A stretch of 64,000 bases of DNA, taken from positions 31,986,501-32,050,500 of the forward strand of contig CM075652.1 in assembly GCA_037953625.1 (NCBI GenBank). Reading direction: 5' to 3'. Numbering within the stretch: position 1 is the first letter of the stretch; each line of letters starts with the position of its first letter. The notes beneath the pieces were generated by a model. The model had not been told where the DNA came from. It saw only the letters and a list, made by a program, of their open reading frames with translations, and did not search any database. Of this stretch, positions 1 through 11,685 are shown one piece after another. The stretch is from Crotalaria pallida. Taxonomy: Eukaryota; Streptophyta; Magnoliopsida; Fabales; Fabaceae. The translations under genes and the position numbers were made by a program.

Positions 1-1916
1 AAATCGCTTTACGGCTCAAAGCGTCTTGTACAACATTAGCCTTACCGGGGTGGTAATGAAACTCAAAGTCGTAGTCTTTTAAAAATTCCATCCACCGACG
101 CTGCCTCATATTCAACTCTTTCTGATCAAACAAATACTTCAAACTCTTATGGTCACTAAACACTCGGAATGTAGTGCCATAGAGATGATGCCTCCATATC
201 TTCAGTGCAAAAACTATCGCAGCAAGTTCCAAATCATGGGTGGGGTAATTCATCTCGTGAACTTTCAATTGACGAGATGCATACGCCACGACCTTTCCTT
301 CTTGCATTAGAACACTCCCAAGCCCTTGTCCTGATGCATCACAGTACACTTCATACTCCTTGTGAGGGTCAGGTAAGATTAACACTAGCGAGGATGTTAA
401 CCTTTCCTTAAGCATCAGAAAACTCTTCTCACACTTCTCATCCCATATAAAGGGTTGATCCTTCCGAGTCAGCTTGGTGAGAGGTAGCGCGATCTTCGAA
501 AATCCCTCAATGAATCTCCTATAGTAGCCAGCCAGTCCTAAGAAACTTCGGACTTCAGTGACTGTCTTAGGTACTGCAGAACCGATTCAACTTTAGCTGG
601 GTCAACTGATATGCCACCTTCCGAAATCACATGCCCCAAAAACTGAACTGCCCTCAACCAAAACTCACACTTAGAAAGTTTGGCATAGAGTTGCTTCTCT
701 TTCAAAATCTTCAATACTATCCGAAGATGTTCGACATGCTCTTCCGGATTCTTAGAATATATCAGGATATCATCAATGAAGACTACCACGAATGAATCCA
801 GATACGGTTTAAAAATTCGATTCATATAATCCATGAAGATAGCCGGTGCATTTGTCAATCCGAACGGCATTACAACATACTCATAATGTCCGTACAGTCT
901 TAGGGATATCTTCCTCCTTAATTCTGATCTGATGATACCCAGATCTCAGATCAATCTTGGAAAACACTGAAGCTCCTCTTACCTGATCCATGAGATCATC
1001 AATCCTTGGCAAAGGATACTTGTTCTTTATGGTCACCTTATTCAACTGTCTGTATTCTACACACATTCTAAGGCTTCCATCCTTCTTTTGACAAACAGCA
1101 CCGGAGCGCCCCACGGAGATACGCTTGGTCTAATAAGCTGTTTCTGCAGCAGCTCCTCAATTTGTTTCTTCAATTCGACCATCCCGGGTGGTGCCATTCT
1201 ATAAGGGGCAATAGAAATGGGACCAGTTCCTGGGATCAATTCGATTCCAAACTCAATCTCCCTCTTGGGTGGTAATCCCGGCATCTCCTCAGGGAATACT
1301 TCAGGAAACTCCCGAACAACTGGAATTTCCTCCACAGACTTTTCTCCTTCCTCTGATTCAATAGTAGAAACAAAGCAGAGATTCTTCTCTGAGATTGAGT
1401 CCTTATATAAAATTGCCTTCTTATCACAGTCAATAACCACATGATTGCTAATCATCCTATCCATGCCCAAAATCACATCCAATTGGGACAAAGGTAAGCA
1501 GATCAGATCTAACTGAGAGACTCGATTTAATACCTTAATTCTACAATTAAGGCACACCTTTGAAGCGATCACGGGAGAATTAGTAGGGGTTTCTACCCTA
1601 AGACAATAGGGTAATTCAGACACAGACAATTTCAAACGATTCACACATTCAAAGGAAACAAATGAATGAGTGGCTCCTGAATCGAATAAAATTCTACAAG
1701 GTTGGTTATTGAGCAGATAAGTACCTTGCACGAGTCCCGGAGTCTGATTAGCTTCAGAACCACTAAGAGTAAAAACTCGCCCTTGAGTCACTGGTTTGTC
1801 CACAGATCCTCTTGGAGTGTCTTTAGGTGGTTCCTTGCAATCACGAGAAAAATGTCCAGGTTTCCCGCAATTAAAACATCCACTGTGAGACCAACAAAAT
1901 CTCCCGAAGTGATGAT
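1..1916 (-). pseudogene. gag end and pol (protease, RT, RNase H) of element A, frameshifted
   Basis: On the minus strand this stretch gives a CCHC knuckle (CFNCGKPGHFSRDC, about 1890-1848), then a retropepsin with the DSGA active site (about 1680), a linker, RT fingers and palm with the VFIDD catalytic motif (about 790-775), RT thumb, and RNase H up to the conserved YHPGKAN end (about 45-20). Reading frames break three times: around 1085-1110, around 880-895 where about two codons just before the MPFGL motif are lost, and around 560-585. The RNase H part from about 537 to base 1 reads open by eye. Families of this type make one Gag-Pol polyprotein of about 1500 residues; the integrase would lie left of the window. 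The copy cannot make a complete polymerase. Confidence 0.85.
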
Positions 1917-3037
1917 TGATCGAGGCCGTACCCGATACAAATAAAAACAGTTTAAGTATAGTACTAGGAAGTGACTCCTAGGTCGTCTCCCAAGGAATAT
2001 CTTATCAAGCAAAAGGTCGAACACATAGTATGCATAGAAAACAGGGGGGTTTTTTTTGTATTGAATATTGAATAATTGAAATCAAAACAGAATTAAATCA
2101 AAACGAAGAAACAGATAAGGAAAAGCGGATAAACCCCTTTGGCTCGCGTTCACAACTCTATCATCGGTCACAAAAGATCAATTTCTTTCCTCTTCACTGT
2201 CCAACTCGTGAGAATTAAATACTAAGCGAAAATTCAATTCTCACCCCAAAACCCAAACCTCTAATTAAGCATTAAAAGCCAAAGCATGGAGTTTTTACGA
2301 GTTTGCATAAATTAAGCATTCATACACATGGATTATCTCTATAGAATGGAACTAAGCGAACCATAACATATCAATAAGCATGAAAACAGTGAATAAAAAC
2401 GAAATAGCATTAAGAACAAAACCTCAAGAGTATGTGATACATTACCAAAGGGATTTAACCTAAGAGTTTAGCCTTCCATGATGAAAAATACCAAAAACGT
2501 GTAGAAAGGGAAGAGAGAGAAACCCTAGCAGCCTCCACAAGCTTGGAGAGCAAAACTAAGCCTTCTCTATGAGAGAGAATGTAAAAAAACGTGAATGGAA
2601 GGTCTCCCAAGGGTTTACACGAATTTGGCTTTTTAAATCACAAAACGGGCCTAAATCATGGGCCCAAATCCTAAGGAAAGCTTAATCTCTAAATTAAATC
2701 TAAAAAATATCTTATAGATAAAATCTAAATCTTAAAAGATATAACTAAATCTCAACTAATCCTAAAGATAGATTACAATCTTCACTTCATCATATATCTT
2801 CTCTTCCAAAATTAAATCTTCATTCCCAAAATGTCCAAAAAGCCCTTGTGCCAAATATGACCTGAAAATAGAAATAGAATTAATTAGGCTAAATAATCCC
2901 AAATTAAACAATATTCAGAATAATAGTCCAATAAACTCTAAATCACTAAATCAAGCTAAACAATGTCAAATAGGCAACAAGTATCAATAATAGGAGTAAA
3001 ATAATGCAAGGAAAAATGGGAAATAAAATGCTAATCA
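1917..3037 (-). repeat. 3' LTR of the Athila element (1121 bp)
   Basis: Begins TGATCGAGGC and ends CTAATCA on the plus strand. It matches 10564-11685 nearly base for base; visible differences are a G/T run near 2045, one C/T in CCCAAAATGTCC, and the base before ATCA. This indicates a recent insertion. Confidence 0.95.
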
Positions 3038-3052
3038 AATACCCCCACACTT
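3038..3052 (-). other. Polypurine tract next to the 3' LTR (Athila)
   Basis: Minus-strand TAAGTGTGGGGGTATT abuts the TG of the 3' LTR, the expected plus-strand priming site. Confidence 0.8.
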
Positions 3053-4434
3053 ATCCTTTTGCACTCCTGGGCAAAACTAAGAATTAGGACTGAGAAAATC
3101 AATATGCACCAAAGTGAATCATGTAACAAGATTACTAAAACTAATGAATGCAAACCTAAGAGATTACATACTTCACAATGAATTCTAGGAAATGCAAAGA
3201 AATGGGCAAAATCGAGCACACGAAGAAAATAAGGACCAAAGAATCAAGGCATTCATGAACATCATCCAATTATTTCAAATATGCAAAGAAAACCAATGAC
3301 ATCAAGAGGGTAGTCACAAAGATGATAGAAACTCACAAGGATCACTCAATAGTGTTTACACTCAAGTGTTTAAGGTTAATCAGTGTTTACACTCAAGGCA
3401 CATCATGAAAAACAAACACAACCATAAGCTTGACAAGCCTCTAACATCAACAATCAATACACATGCACATTAAGATCAAAAGGTCTTTTCAGGGTTGTAA
3501 TGGGGCCAAGGACAAGGTAGGATAAAAATATGGGAAATGTAGCTAAAACCCAAGGAAATAAAGGAGCAATGGGGAATAAGTAAAAAAAAAAAAAAGCACA
3601 ATCCACCCCAAAATGAAATGATAAACATAACAACAACCTCTAATTCCAATCCTCTATGCCTCAATCAACCTTTTATTCCATTTTTTTTTCTTTTTCTTCT
3701 TCTTCTTCTTCTTTTTTTTTTCTTTTTTTTTCTCTTTTTTTTTTTTGAATTGCATTACATTGCAGAACTTCATGAACGAAAGAAAAGAAGAAACAATAAA
3801 AATGGCATAATGAGATAAAGCCATAATTACATCACCGACCATAGAGGCAAAACCCATAACTCACAAGAGATGAAGAACAAAGCACCCTCGCTTACTTAAT
3901 ACCCATTCCCAAAACAATTCCAAAGCTCCAACATTCCCTAAGGTTAGGACAATCATGGTTTTTCAGTCATAGGCTTGTAATGAGCTAAAGAACAAAGAAA
4001 AGGGATATAAAGGCTCAAAGGGGCTATCAAAGGATAAATTCATTCAAGGTAGGCTCATATGGCTAGTGGCTTATTCAAGAAAAAAAACAATGCCTAAATC
4101 ATTTCAAAATGTGCATGGGAATATCAAGTATCAACAAGAGTCAAGTCAAGTTCTAGAGTGCAAGTAATCCAGAGTGCAATCACACATGAAAGAAAAATTA
4201 GGTGGCATATATAGCAATCCACCCACAATTAAGGCTCAAATCCTCACAAAAGGGACAATTCTATCACAGTGTTACCACCTCTTAATTATCAAAAGCAACT
4301 TTACACACAGAAATGCATGAATTCAGACACAAGATACCAAGACTCTACTAAAATGAAGCAAAAACATGCAAGAAAATGCCCAAAACTTAGCAAAACCTAA
4401 AAAATCAAAGCAAAAATATGCAACCTAAACTACT
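3053..4434 (-). other. Athila 3' noncoding region, no gene
   Basis: About 1.4 kb between the two polypurine tracts, AT-rich with no credible ORF on either strand. At 3678-3747 the plus strand is an almost pure pyrimidine tract with a (TTC)n core (purine-rich in element sense). Athila relatives often carry an env-like ORF here; none is seen. Confidence 0.7.
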
Positions 4435-4450
4435 CTCCCCCCCACACTTA
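4435..4450 (-). other. Second, internal polypurine tract (Athila)
   Basis: Minus-strand TAAGTGTGGGGGGGAG lies about 100 bp after the pol stop. It repeats the TAAGTGTGGGGG core of the LTR-adjacent tract and suggests a second plus-strand primer. Confidence 0.65.
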
Positions 4451-4550
4451 AATCACACATTGTCCTCAATGGAACACAAATAGCAGAATCAGACAGATAT
4501 AGACAAGTGGAATAAAAGTAGTAAAGAAGGAGAAAAGAAGACTCCCTAAA

Positions 4551-6705
4551 TCATGGTGGGTCAAAAATGGGGTCGACCAATGAGGCTTCCTCCACAAGTG
4601 CATCATCCAAAGAAGGGGTAGTGAGGAAAGGCTTGAGTCGGTGGCCATTGACTTTGAAGCTCTTGTCTGTGGACTCACTCTTGATCTCCACAGTGCCATA
4701 AGGAAACACCTGGGTGACTACAAACGGTCCAATCCATTTAGAGCGGAGCTTTCCACTCATGAGTCCAAGCCTAGAGTTGTAGAGCAACACTTTTTGACCA
4801 ACCAAGAACTCCTTTCTGGAAATTGAGCTATCATGGAGCTTCTTGGTCTTCTCTTTGTAGAACTTGGAATTCTCATAGGCCTCCAAACGGATCTCATCTA
4901 GCTCACTCAACTGCAGCTTCCTCTCCTCACCCGCTTGATCAAGAGCTAAGTTACATTGCTTCACAGCCCAATATGCACGGTGCTCTATCTCCATAGGCAG
5001 GTGGCATGCCTTACCAAAGACAACCCGATAGGGTGACATCCCTATGGGTGCCTTGTAAGCAGTCCGATGGGCCCATAGAGCATCCTCCAATCGTGTGCTC
5101 CAATCCTTTCTATTAGGCTTCACCATCTTCTCCAAAATCCGCTTGATCTCTTTGTTTGAAATCTCAGCTTGCCCATTGGTTTGGGGGTGATATGGTGTAG
5201 AAACTTTGTGCACAACCCCATACTTCTTGAGCAAAGATTGCATGGATCTATTGCAGAAGTGTGTGCCTTGATCACTGACTATGGCTCTAGGTATGCCAAA
5301 CCTGCAAAGGATATTAGTCCTGACAAAATCTACAACAACCTGAGCATCATTAGTCCTGGTGGCCTTAGCTTCCACCCATTTGGATACATAATCCACAGCA
5401 AGTAAGATATAATAAAAACCAAAAGAAACAGGAAAGGGGCCCATGAAATCTATACCCCAGACATCAAACACCTCACAGAACAACATAGGTTGTTGCGGCA
5501 TCTGGTGCCTCCAAGATAGGGTGCCTCCTGCCCTTTGACATTGCTCACATGAGCTGTAGATTTTGCTTGCATCCTTGAAGATGGTAGGCCAATAAAATCC
5601 AGAATCCAGCACCTTTCGTGCTGTCCTTTGAGTGCCAAGGTGGCCTCCAACTGGTGAAGCATGGCAAAATTGGAGAACCGATTGGATCTCCTGGTCTGGA
5701 ATGCACCTGCGAATGACCTGATCACTGCAAAAATGCCACAAATAGGGGTCATCCCATACATAATACTTGGCATCGCTCTTCAATTTGTCTCTTTGAGCTT
5801 TGGATGCCAAGGGTGGAAAAACAGATGCAACTATATAATTTACAATATCAGCAAACCAAGGAATAAGGGGAGGGGGATGTGAAACATGCAAAACTAAAAG
5901 CTGCTCATCCGGGAAGTCATCCCGGATAGGAAATGCATCCTCCTCTCTCTCTATTCTACTCAAGTGGTCTGCGACAAGGTTATGTGCACCACTCCGATCC
6001 TGAATCTCAAGATCAAACTCCTGGAGGAGCAACATCCATCTAATCAACCTAGGTTTGGAATCTGTCTTTTTCAAAAGATACTTCAGGGCAGCATGATCAG
6101 TATACACCACAACCTTAGAACCTAACAGATATGATCTAAACTTATCAAGTGCAAAGACAATGGCTAACAGCTCTTTTTCAGTTGTGGTGTAATTAACTTG
6201 TGCTAAATCTAAAGTCCTAGATGCATAATAAATCACATGAGACATCTTACCAACCCTTTGGGAGAGAACTGCTCCCAAAGCATAATTCGAGGCATCGGTC
6301 ATCAGCTCAAATGGGAGAGTCCAGTCAGGTGGTTGGATGATGGGAGTGGTGGTGAGTGCTCTCTTTAACTCATCAAATGCTTTCTTGCATTGGTCTCCAA
6401 ACTCAAATGCGGTATCCTTTTGAAGCAAGTTGGATAGTGGAAGGGCTATCTTGCTAAAGTTCTGAATAAACCTGCGATAGAAACCTGCATGGCCAAGAAA
6501 AGAACGCACCTCTCGCACACAAGAGGGGTAAGGCAAATGTGATATTACATGCAGCTTAGCAGGGTCAACCTCTATGCCCTTATGCGAAATAATGTGCCCT
6601 AAGACTATGCCTTGTTCTACCATAAAATGACATTTTTCAAAATTCAAGACAAGGTTAGTCTCAATGCACCTATTAAGCACCTTAGACAAACTATCAAGAC
6701 ATGCA
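4551..6705 (-). pseudogene. Athila pol: RT thumb remnant, RNase H and integrase (RT palm deleted)
   Basis: Open without stops for 712 codons from 6689. In order: RT connection (GHIISHKGIEVDP), RNase H (LMTDASNYALG, the TEKEL box, then VYTDHAALKYLL), integrase HHCC zinc finger (H-x-H then CEQC), integrase core with Asp in WGIDFMGPF, Asp in IVSDQGTHF and Glu in QAEISNKEIKR, and a C-terminal GPF segment. There is no chromodomain. RT fingers and palm, including the catalytic Asp-Asp motif, are missing: at about 6705-6712 the frame jumps from the ELIPTR motif straight to the thumb, losing roughly 120-130 residues, and it shifts frame. RNase H and integrase catalytic residues are present. A product would need another start or recoding. 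Confidence 0.9.
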
Positions 6706-9700
6706 CTCTAGTGGGAATCAGCTCATCCTTCTCATTTTTGACAACTGTCACCCCAAACTTCTTGGGAACTACTTGAACCGGGCTTACCCAAGTGCTGTCT
6801 GAAATGGGGTAGATAATGCCAGCTTGCAGCAGCTTGGTGACCTCTTTCTTCACCACATCAAGAATCTGGGGGTTCAACCGTCTCTGGGGTTGTCTCACTG
6901 GTTTAGCCCCATCCTCCAATAAAATCCGATGCATGCACATGGAGGGGCTAATACCAGGTATGTCTGCCAAAGTCCATCCTATTGCCCTTTTGTTTGCTCT
7001 AATCACATCCAGCAGCTGCTTCTCTTGATCAACAGAAAGGGAGGTAGAGATGATTACTGGAAGTTTCTGCTCAGCCTCCAAGTAAGCATATTTGAGATGA
7101 GGAGGAAGGGGCTTCAGGTCCAATAAAGGTGCCTGCATCACAGATGGAACTAAAGGAGCAGCAGAATTGGATTCTGCCGCCTGCACCTGAACAAGTGAAT
7201 TAGACTCATGCAAAACAGAAATGGGGTTAGCATGATCTGAATCTATATCATATGAATCAACAGATGCAGTAGCAGAATTTAAAAACTGGTCAATTTCAAT
7301 GCATGCAGTGCACATTTCGGAATCAGAACATGCAGAACAAGTAAATGAGCTAGTGAAAGATGGCAAATCATAATCATGCAAAAAGTCTAGAACATGCTCA
7401 TCAATCAGATCATCAATCAAGTCAACATGAAAGACAGAGTGGTCATCAGAAAAATGTTTCATAGCATCAAAAATATTGAATCGAACCACACTGTCATCAA
7501 ATTCCATGGAAAGTGTACCTGCATGCACATCTATCTTGGTTCGGGCTGTTTTCAAAAATGGTCTCCCTAATATGATAGGGATAGCACTACGAGAGGTGTC
7601 CTCTTCCATATCAAGAATATAAAAATCAGCAGGAAATATAAGCTCTTCAACCCGAACCAGGACATCCTCTATCAAACCTGCGGGGTAGGCAGTAGATCTA
7701 TTTGCCAAATGAATAACCACACCCGTAGGTTGAAGAGGTCCAAGTGAAAGAGATTTGAAAACAGACATAGGCATAACATTAATAGATGCTCCTAAATCTA
7801 GCAAAGCATTCTCAAATTTAGTATTACCTATGATACAAGGCATAGAGAAAGTTCCAGGATCCTTACACTTTTCAGGAATATGAGGGACGGGTTTACCTAT
7901 AAGAGCAGAGACATTTCTTCCCATGCTGATCCTCGCATTGCCCTTGAGCTTCCTTTTGTGTGTGCATAGATCCTTCAAGAACTTTGCATACCTTGGAATC
8001 TGCTTGATTGCATCAAGAAGGGGTATGTTGACTTCCACCTTCCTGAATGTGTCAAGTATCTCTTTGTCAATCTCTTCCATTTTCTTGCTTTGAGTCACCC
8101 CCCTTGGTGGGAAAGGAAGAGGAATGGGGGGTGGTTGTTGGGCAGCAGCAGGTGTTGTGCTTGTGGAAGGCTGAGCTGGATGGGATTTTCTGGTACTTGT
8201 GTGCTCACTCTCCTCAACCATTTGGGTCTTCTTGTTGGTTGAAACTAGATCATCTTTGTTGATGTCAGATTCTGGTGTGGGTGTGACAATCTGCTTCCCT
8301 GACCTTAGACTAATGGCATTCACATTCTGGTTTGGATTGATCACTGTTTGGGATGGCAACTTGTTAGAATTCTGAGATTGCATAGTGTTGATTGCTGTTG
8401 CCATCTGTCCCATCTGATTGGTCAAAGATTGAATGGAGGCCTCTTGTCTTTGAATGGATGCTCTAGTTTCCTGTTGGAATTGGAGATTTTGCATGGTCAT
8501 CTGTTTCATCAGCTCTTCCAATGAAGGCTGCTGCTCAGTACTAGGAGCTGGTGGTGCAGAATTAGCCTGTTGTTGTCTCTGTTGCTGGACTGGAGGAGGT
8601 ACATATGGTGGTCTAGAATTGTTCTGAAATTGAACCTGTGAAGGTTGCTGCTGATCAGACCATCTCAGGTTGGGATGGTTCCTCCAACCAGGGTTGTATC
8701 TATTGGTAGAGAGATCAAAGTTCTGTGGCTGCTGGTTTCTACTGTTGAAGATGTTGGCGGCATATGCCTCAGGTTGGTCAGCACCAGTCGTGGGCTGCTG
8801 CTGCACAGAAGGGCATGCATCTGTGGGGTGCTCAGCGGATGTGCATATGCCACATAATCTAGCAGGCAGAGATAACTTCTTCTGGTTGATGGCCAATTGA
8901 GTGACCAAAGTTGTAAGTGAATCTATCTTTTGTTCAAGCTTCTCAACCTTACCAGAACTTGTGCCAACATCATTCACTCCTCTCACTATGATTGCATCGT
9001 TGTTGCCCCTTGCATGGAATTGTTGACAATTGGAAGCCATCTTCTCAATCTTGACTCTGGCTTCTAAAGGTGTCATGTCTCCTAGGGCACCACCACTTGC
9101 AGCATCAAGCATGTTTCTCTCCATGAGGTTGAGACCTTCATAGAAATATTGAATAAGCAACTGCTCTGAGATCTGATGATGGGGGCAGCTCGCACACAAT
9201 CTCTTGAATCTCTCCCAATACTCATAGAGACTTTCTCCACTTTGTTGCCTGATGCCTGATATATCCTTTCGGATTGCTGTTGTTCTGCATGCAGGGAAGA
9301 ATTTCTCCAAAAATGCCCTCTTCAGGTCATCCCAGACAGTGATAGAACCAGGGGCCAGATCGTACAACCAATCCTTGGCTAGCCCCTCTAGGGAGTGTGG
9401 GAATGCCTTAAGACAAACATGATCCTCTTGCACATCATGTGGTTTCATAGTAGCATAGACAATATGGAACTGCTTGAGATGTTTATGAGGATCCTCACCT
9501 GCAAGACCATTAAACTTGGGCAACAAATGAATTAGTCCAGACCTTAGCTCATACGGGTCATCGGGATACTGGATGCACAAATCTTCAATAGTGAAATCAG
9601 GTGCAGCCAGCTCCCTCAATGTCCTCTCACGTGGTGGAGGTTGAGCCATATTTTCAGAATAATCAGAATAAGAATCAGAATTTATAGGAATAGAAGAAAA

Positions 9701-9838
9701 AGAAGCAGACTCACTATGTAAAGACTCAATAGACTCACTACCTATGGACTGGTTCCTATTTTGTCTAACTAGTCTGTGATAAGTTCTATCAATTTCAGGG
9801 TTATATGGATGAAAGTAGCTTGGGTTGCCCCTAGTCAT
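6644..9838 (-). CDS. Athila gag-protease ORF (1064 codons, ends in a frameshifted tail)
   Basis: Starts at ATG 9838 (MTRGNPSYFHPYN) just downstream of the leader and is open to 6644. An acidic/Ser-rich N-terminus is followed by the retrotransposon gag domain (about residues 110-250; EDPHKHLKQF, then LYEYWERFKRLC, then QLLIQYFYEGL), a coiled-coil-like stretch, a CGIC-x4-H-x4-C knuckle (about residue 330), a long Gln/Pro-rich linker, LRSGK, a retropepsin with the DLGAS active site (about residue 678), and the start of RT (ELIPTR). The last 20 or so residues after that point are out of frame because the RT core is deleted. Gag and protease look intact, so particle formation is conceivable; that is inference. 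Confidence 0.85.
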   Translation of the reverse strand: MTRGNPSYFHPYNPEIDRTYHRLVRQNRNQSIGSESIESLHSESASFSSIPINSDSYSDYSENMAQPPPRERTLRELAAPDFTIEDLCIQYPDDPYELRSGLIHLLPKFNGLAGEDPHKHLKQFHIVYATMKPHDVQEDHVCLKAFPHSLEGLAKDWLYDLAPGSITVWDDLKRAFLEKFFPACRTTAIRKDISGIRQQSGESLYEYWERFKRLCASCPHHQISEQLLIQYFYEGLNLMERNMLDAASGGALGDMTPLEARVKIEKMASNCQQFHARGNNDAIIVRGVNDVGTSSGKVEKLEQKIDSLTTLVTQLAINQKKLSLPARLCGICTSAEHPTDACPSVQQQPTTGADQPEAYAANIFNSRNQQPQNFDLSTNRYNPGWRNHPNLRWSDQQQPSQVQFQNNSRPPYVPPPVQQQRQQQANSAPPAPSTEQQPSLEELMKQMTMQNLQFQQETRASIQRQEASIQSLTNQMGQMATAINTMQSQNSNKLPSQTVINPNQNVNAISLRSGKQIVTPTPESDINKDDLVSTNKKTQMVEESEHTSTRKSHPAQPSTSTTPAAAQQPPPIPLPFPPRGVTQSKKMEEIDKEILDTFRKVEVNIPLLDAIKQIPRYAKFLKDLCTHKRKLKGNARISMGRNVSALIGKPVPHIPEKCKDPGTFSMPCIIGNTKFENALLDLGASINVMPMSVFKSLSLGPLQPTGVVIHLANRSTAYPAGLIEDVLVRVEELIFPADFYILDMEEDTSRSAIPIILGRPFLKTARTKIDVHAGTLSMEFDDSVVRFNIFDAMKHFSDDHSVFHVDLIDDLIDEHVLDFLHDYDLPSFTSSFTCSACSDSEMCTACIEIDQFLNSATASVDSYDIDSDHANPISVLHESNSLVQVQAAESNSAAPLVPSVMQAPLLDLKPLPPHLKYAYLEAEQKLPVIISTSLSVDQEKQLLDVIRANKRAIGWTLADIPGISPSMCMHRILLEDGAKPVRQPQRRLNPQILDVVKKEVTKLLQAGIIYPISDSTWVSPVQVVPKKFGVTVVKNEKDELIPTRVHVLIVCLRCLIGALRLTLS

Positions 9839-10541
9839 GTACTGAACAGAACACCATTAAGCATAGCAAACTGTCACTAATATACATGACCAAGATAGGC
9901 AACAAAATTTTTTATTTTTTTAAATTTTTTTCTTTATTTTTTTCAGCACCCTAAAATCATGAAAACATAACACAAAAATTTTTAGGACAAAATTCAAAAG
10001 GGAACCAAGTCAAACAATTAAATCAGAGACCAAAAACTAAGAAAATAAAACTTGTAAAATAAAAAAGAAATAGTAAAACGGCTTTTTCAGGATCCAGACG
10101 AAGGAGTTTTCTGATGAAGTGAGAAAAATCAGATTATTCAGAAAATTCCCTTCGATTTGATATAAAATTCGTCAAATTCCGAGTTACGGGTCAAAAGTTG
10201 CGACGATTTGAAGAAAGTGCTGCTAAAACTTGGAAAATTTTTCTGGAACTCACAACCAGTGATGATCTGAGTGCTCGTGGTGCCTCGAAACCTTTTTATA
10301 TGATAAAAGTAGTGTGGATATAAATTTTCGTGGAAAAATTCCACCCACAACTATGTGAACTAGCAACCACAGAATCAATCAAATACACTAATTGCAACAA
10401 AATAGCAAAACAGCAAACAGTGCAACTTCAACCGGTTATCAGAATTGACTACTAGACCCTAAATCAGACACGACACACTATAATAACTATACTAACTACG
10501 ACACTAACTAACTACTAATGACCTTTGGCAAGAACCGATAC
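9839..10541 (-). other. Athila 5' leader, noncoding
   Basis: About 700 bp between primer site and gag start. AT-rich, with no convincing ORF. RNA packaging and dimer signals would be expected here, but none can be identified by eye. Confidence 0.6.
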
Positions 10542-10559
10542 TCCCCGGCAACGGCGCCA
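10542..10559 (-). promoter_or_regulatory. Primer-binding site, tRNA-Asp type (Athila)
   Basis: The plus strand TCCCCGGCAACGGCGCCA equals the 3' end of plant tRNA-Asp including CCA, so the minus strand pairs with it. It lies four bases from the 5' LTR. This is a primer site, not a tRNA gene. Confidence 0.9.
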
Positions 10560-10563
10560 AATT

Positions 10564-11685
10564 TGATCGAGGCCGTACCCGATACAAATAAAAACAGTTT
10601 AAGTATAGTACTAGGAAGTGACTCCTAGGTCGTCTCCCAAGGAATATCTTATCAAGCAAAAGGTCGAACACATAGTATGCATAGAAAACAGGGGTTTTTT
10701 TTTTTGTATTGAATATTGAATAATTGAAATCAAAACAGAATTAAATCAAAACGAAGAAACAGATAAGGAAAAGCGGATAAACCCCTTTGGCTCGCGTTCA
10801 CAACTCTATCATCGGTCACAAAAGATCAATTTCTTTCCTCTTCACTGTCCAACTCGTGAGAATTAAATACTAAGCGAAAATTCAATTCTCACCCCAAAAC
10901 CCAAACCTCTAATTAAGCATTAAAAGCCAAAGCATGGAGTTTTTACGAGTTTGCATAAATTAAGCATTCATACACATGGATTATCTCTATAGAATGGAAC
11001 TAAGCGAACCATAACATATCAATAAGCATGAAAACAGTGAATAAAAACGAAATAGCATTAAGAACAAAACCTCAAGAGTATGTGATACATTACCAAAGGG
11101 ATTTAACCTAAGAGTTTAGCCTTCCATGATGAAAAATACCAAAAACGTGTAGAAAGGGAAGAGAGAGAAACCCTAGCAGCCTCCACAAGCTTGGAGAGCA
11201 AAACTAAGCCTTCTCTATGAGAGAGAATGTAAAAAAACGTGAATGGAAGGTCTCCCAAGGGTTTACACGAATTTGGCTTTTTAAATCACAAAACGGGCCT
11301 AAATCATGGGCCCAAATCCTAAGGAAAGCTTAATCTCTAAATTAAATCTAAAAAATATCTTATAGATAAAATCTAAATCTTAAAAGATATAACTAAATCT
11401 CAACTAATCCTAAAGATAGATTACAATCTTCACTTCATCATATATCTTCTCTTCCAAAATTAAATCTTCATTCCCAAAATGCCCAAAAAGCCCTTGTGCC
11501 AAATATGACCTGAAAATAGAAATAGAATTAATTAGGCTAAATAATCCCAAATTAAACAATATTCAGAATAATAGTCCAATAAACTCTAAATCACTAAATC
11601 AAGCTAAACAATGTCAAATAGGCAACAAGTATCAATAATAGGAGTAAAATAATGCAAGGAAAAATGGGAAATAAAATGCTCATCA
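10564..11685 (-). repeat. 5' LTR of the Athila element (1122 bp)
   Basis: Partner of 1917-3037. Ends TG...CA, with the primer site on one side and the ATGAT duplication on the other. The minus strand carries a TTTAAAAAG TATA-like stretch near 11277-11285. Confidence 0.95.

Larger units (their letters stand above)
1917..11685 (-). mobile_element. Athila-type Ty3/Gypsy retrotransposon with LTRs, PBS, PPT and TSD intact but RT core deleted
   Basis: Two 1.12-kb LTRs (1917-3037 and 10564-11685) differ by only a handful of bases by eye. They are flanked by an exact 5-bp target duplication ATGAT (1912-1916 and 11686-11690). The order on the minus strand is 5' LTR, tRNA-Asp primer site, gag-protease, truncated pol, a 1.5-kb noncoding 3' region with two polypurine tracts, 3' LTR. 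Athila affiliation follows from the tRNA-Asp primer, the DLGAS protease site, the large gag, the NLVADHLSRI RNase H end and the HLPMEIEHRAYWA integrase segment. It inserted into the gag zinc-knuckle codons of element A. No env-like ORF is present. Confidence 0.95.

Noticed and set aside
3618..3857. Overlapping ORFs with poly-Phe/poly-Lys
   Set aside because: Translation of the polypyrimidine tract in the Athila 3' region, not a protein.
3053..4434. env-like gene in the Athila element
   Set aside because: No ORF above chance and no transmembrane or signal segment.
10542..10559. tRNA-Asp-like sequence
   Set aside because: Only the last 18 bases of the tRNA are present, and they sit beside an LTR: it is a primer-binding site.
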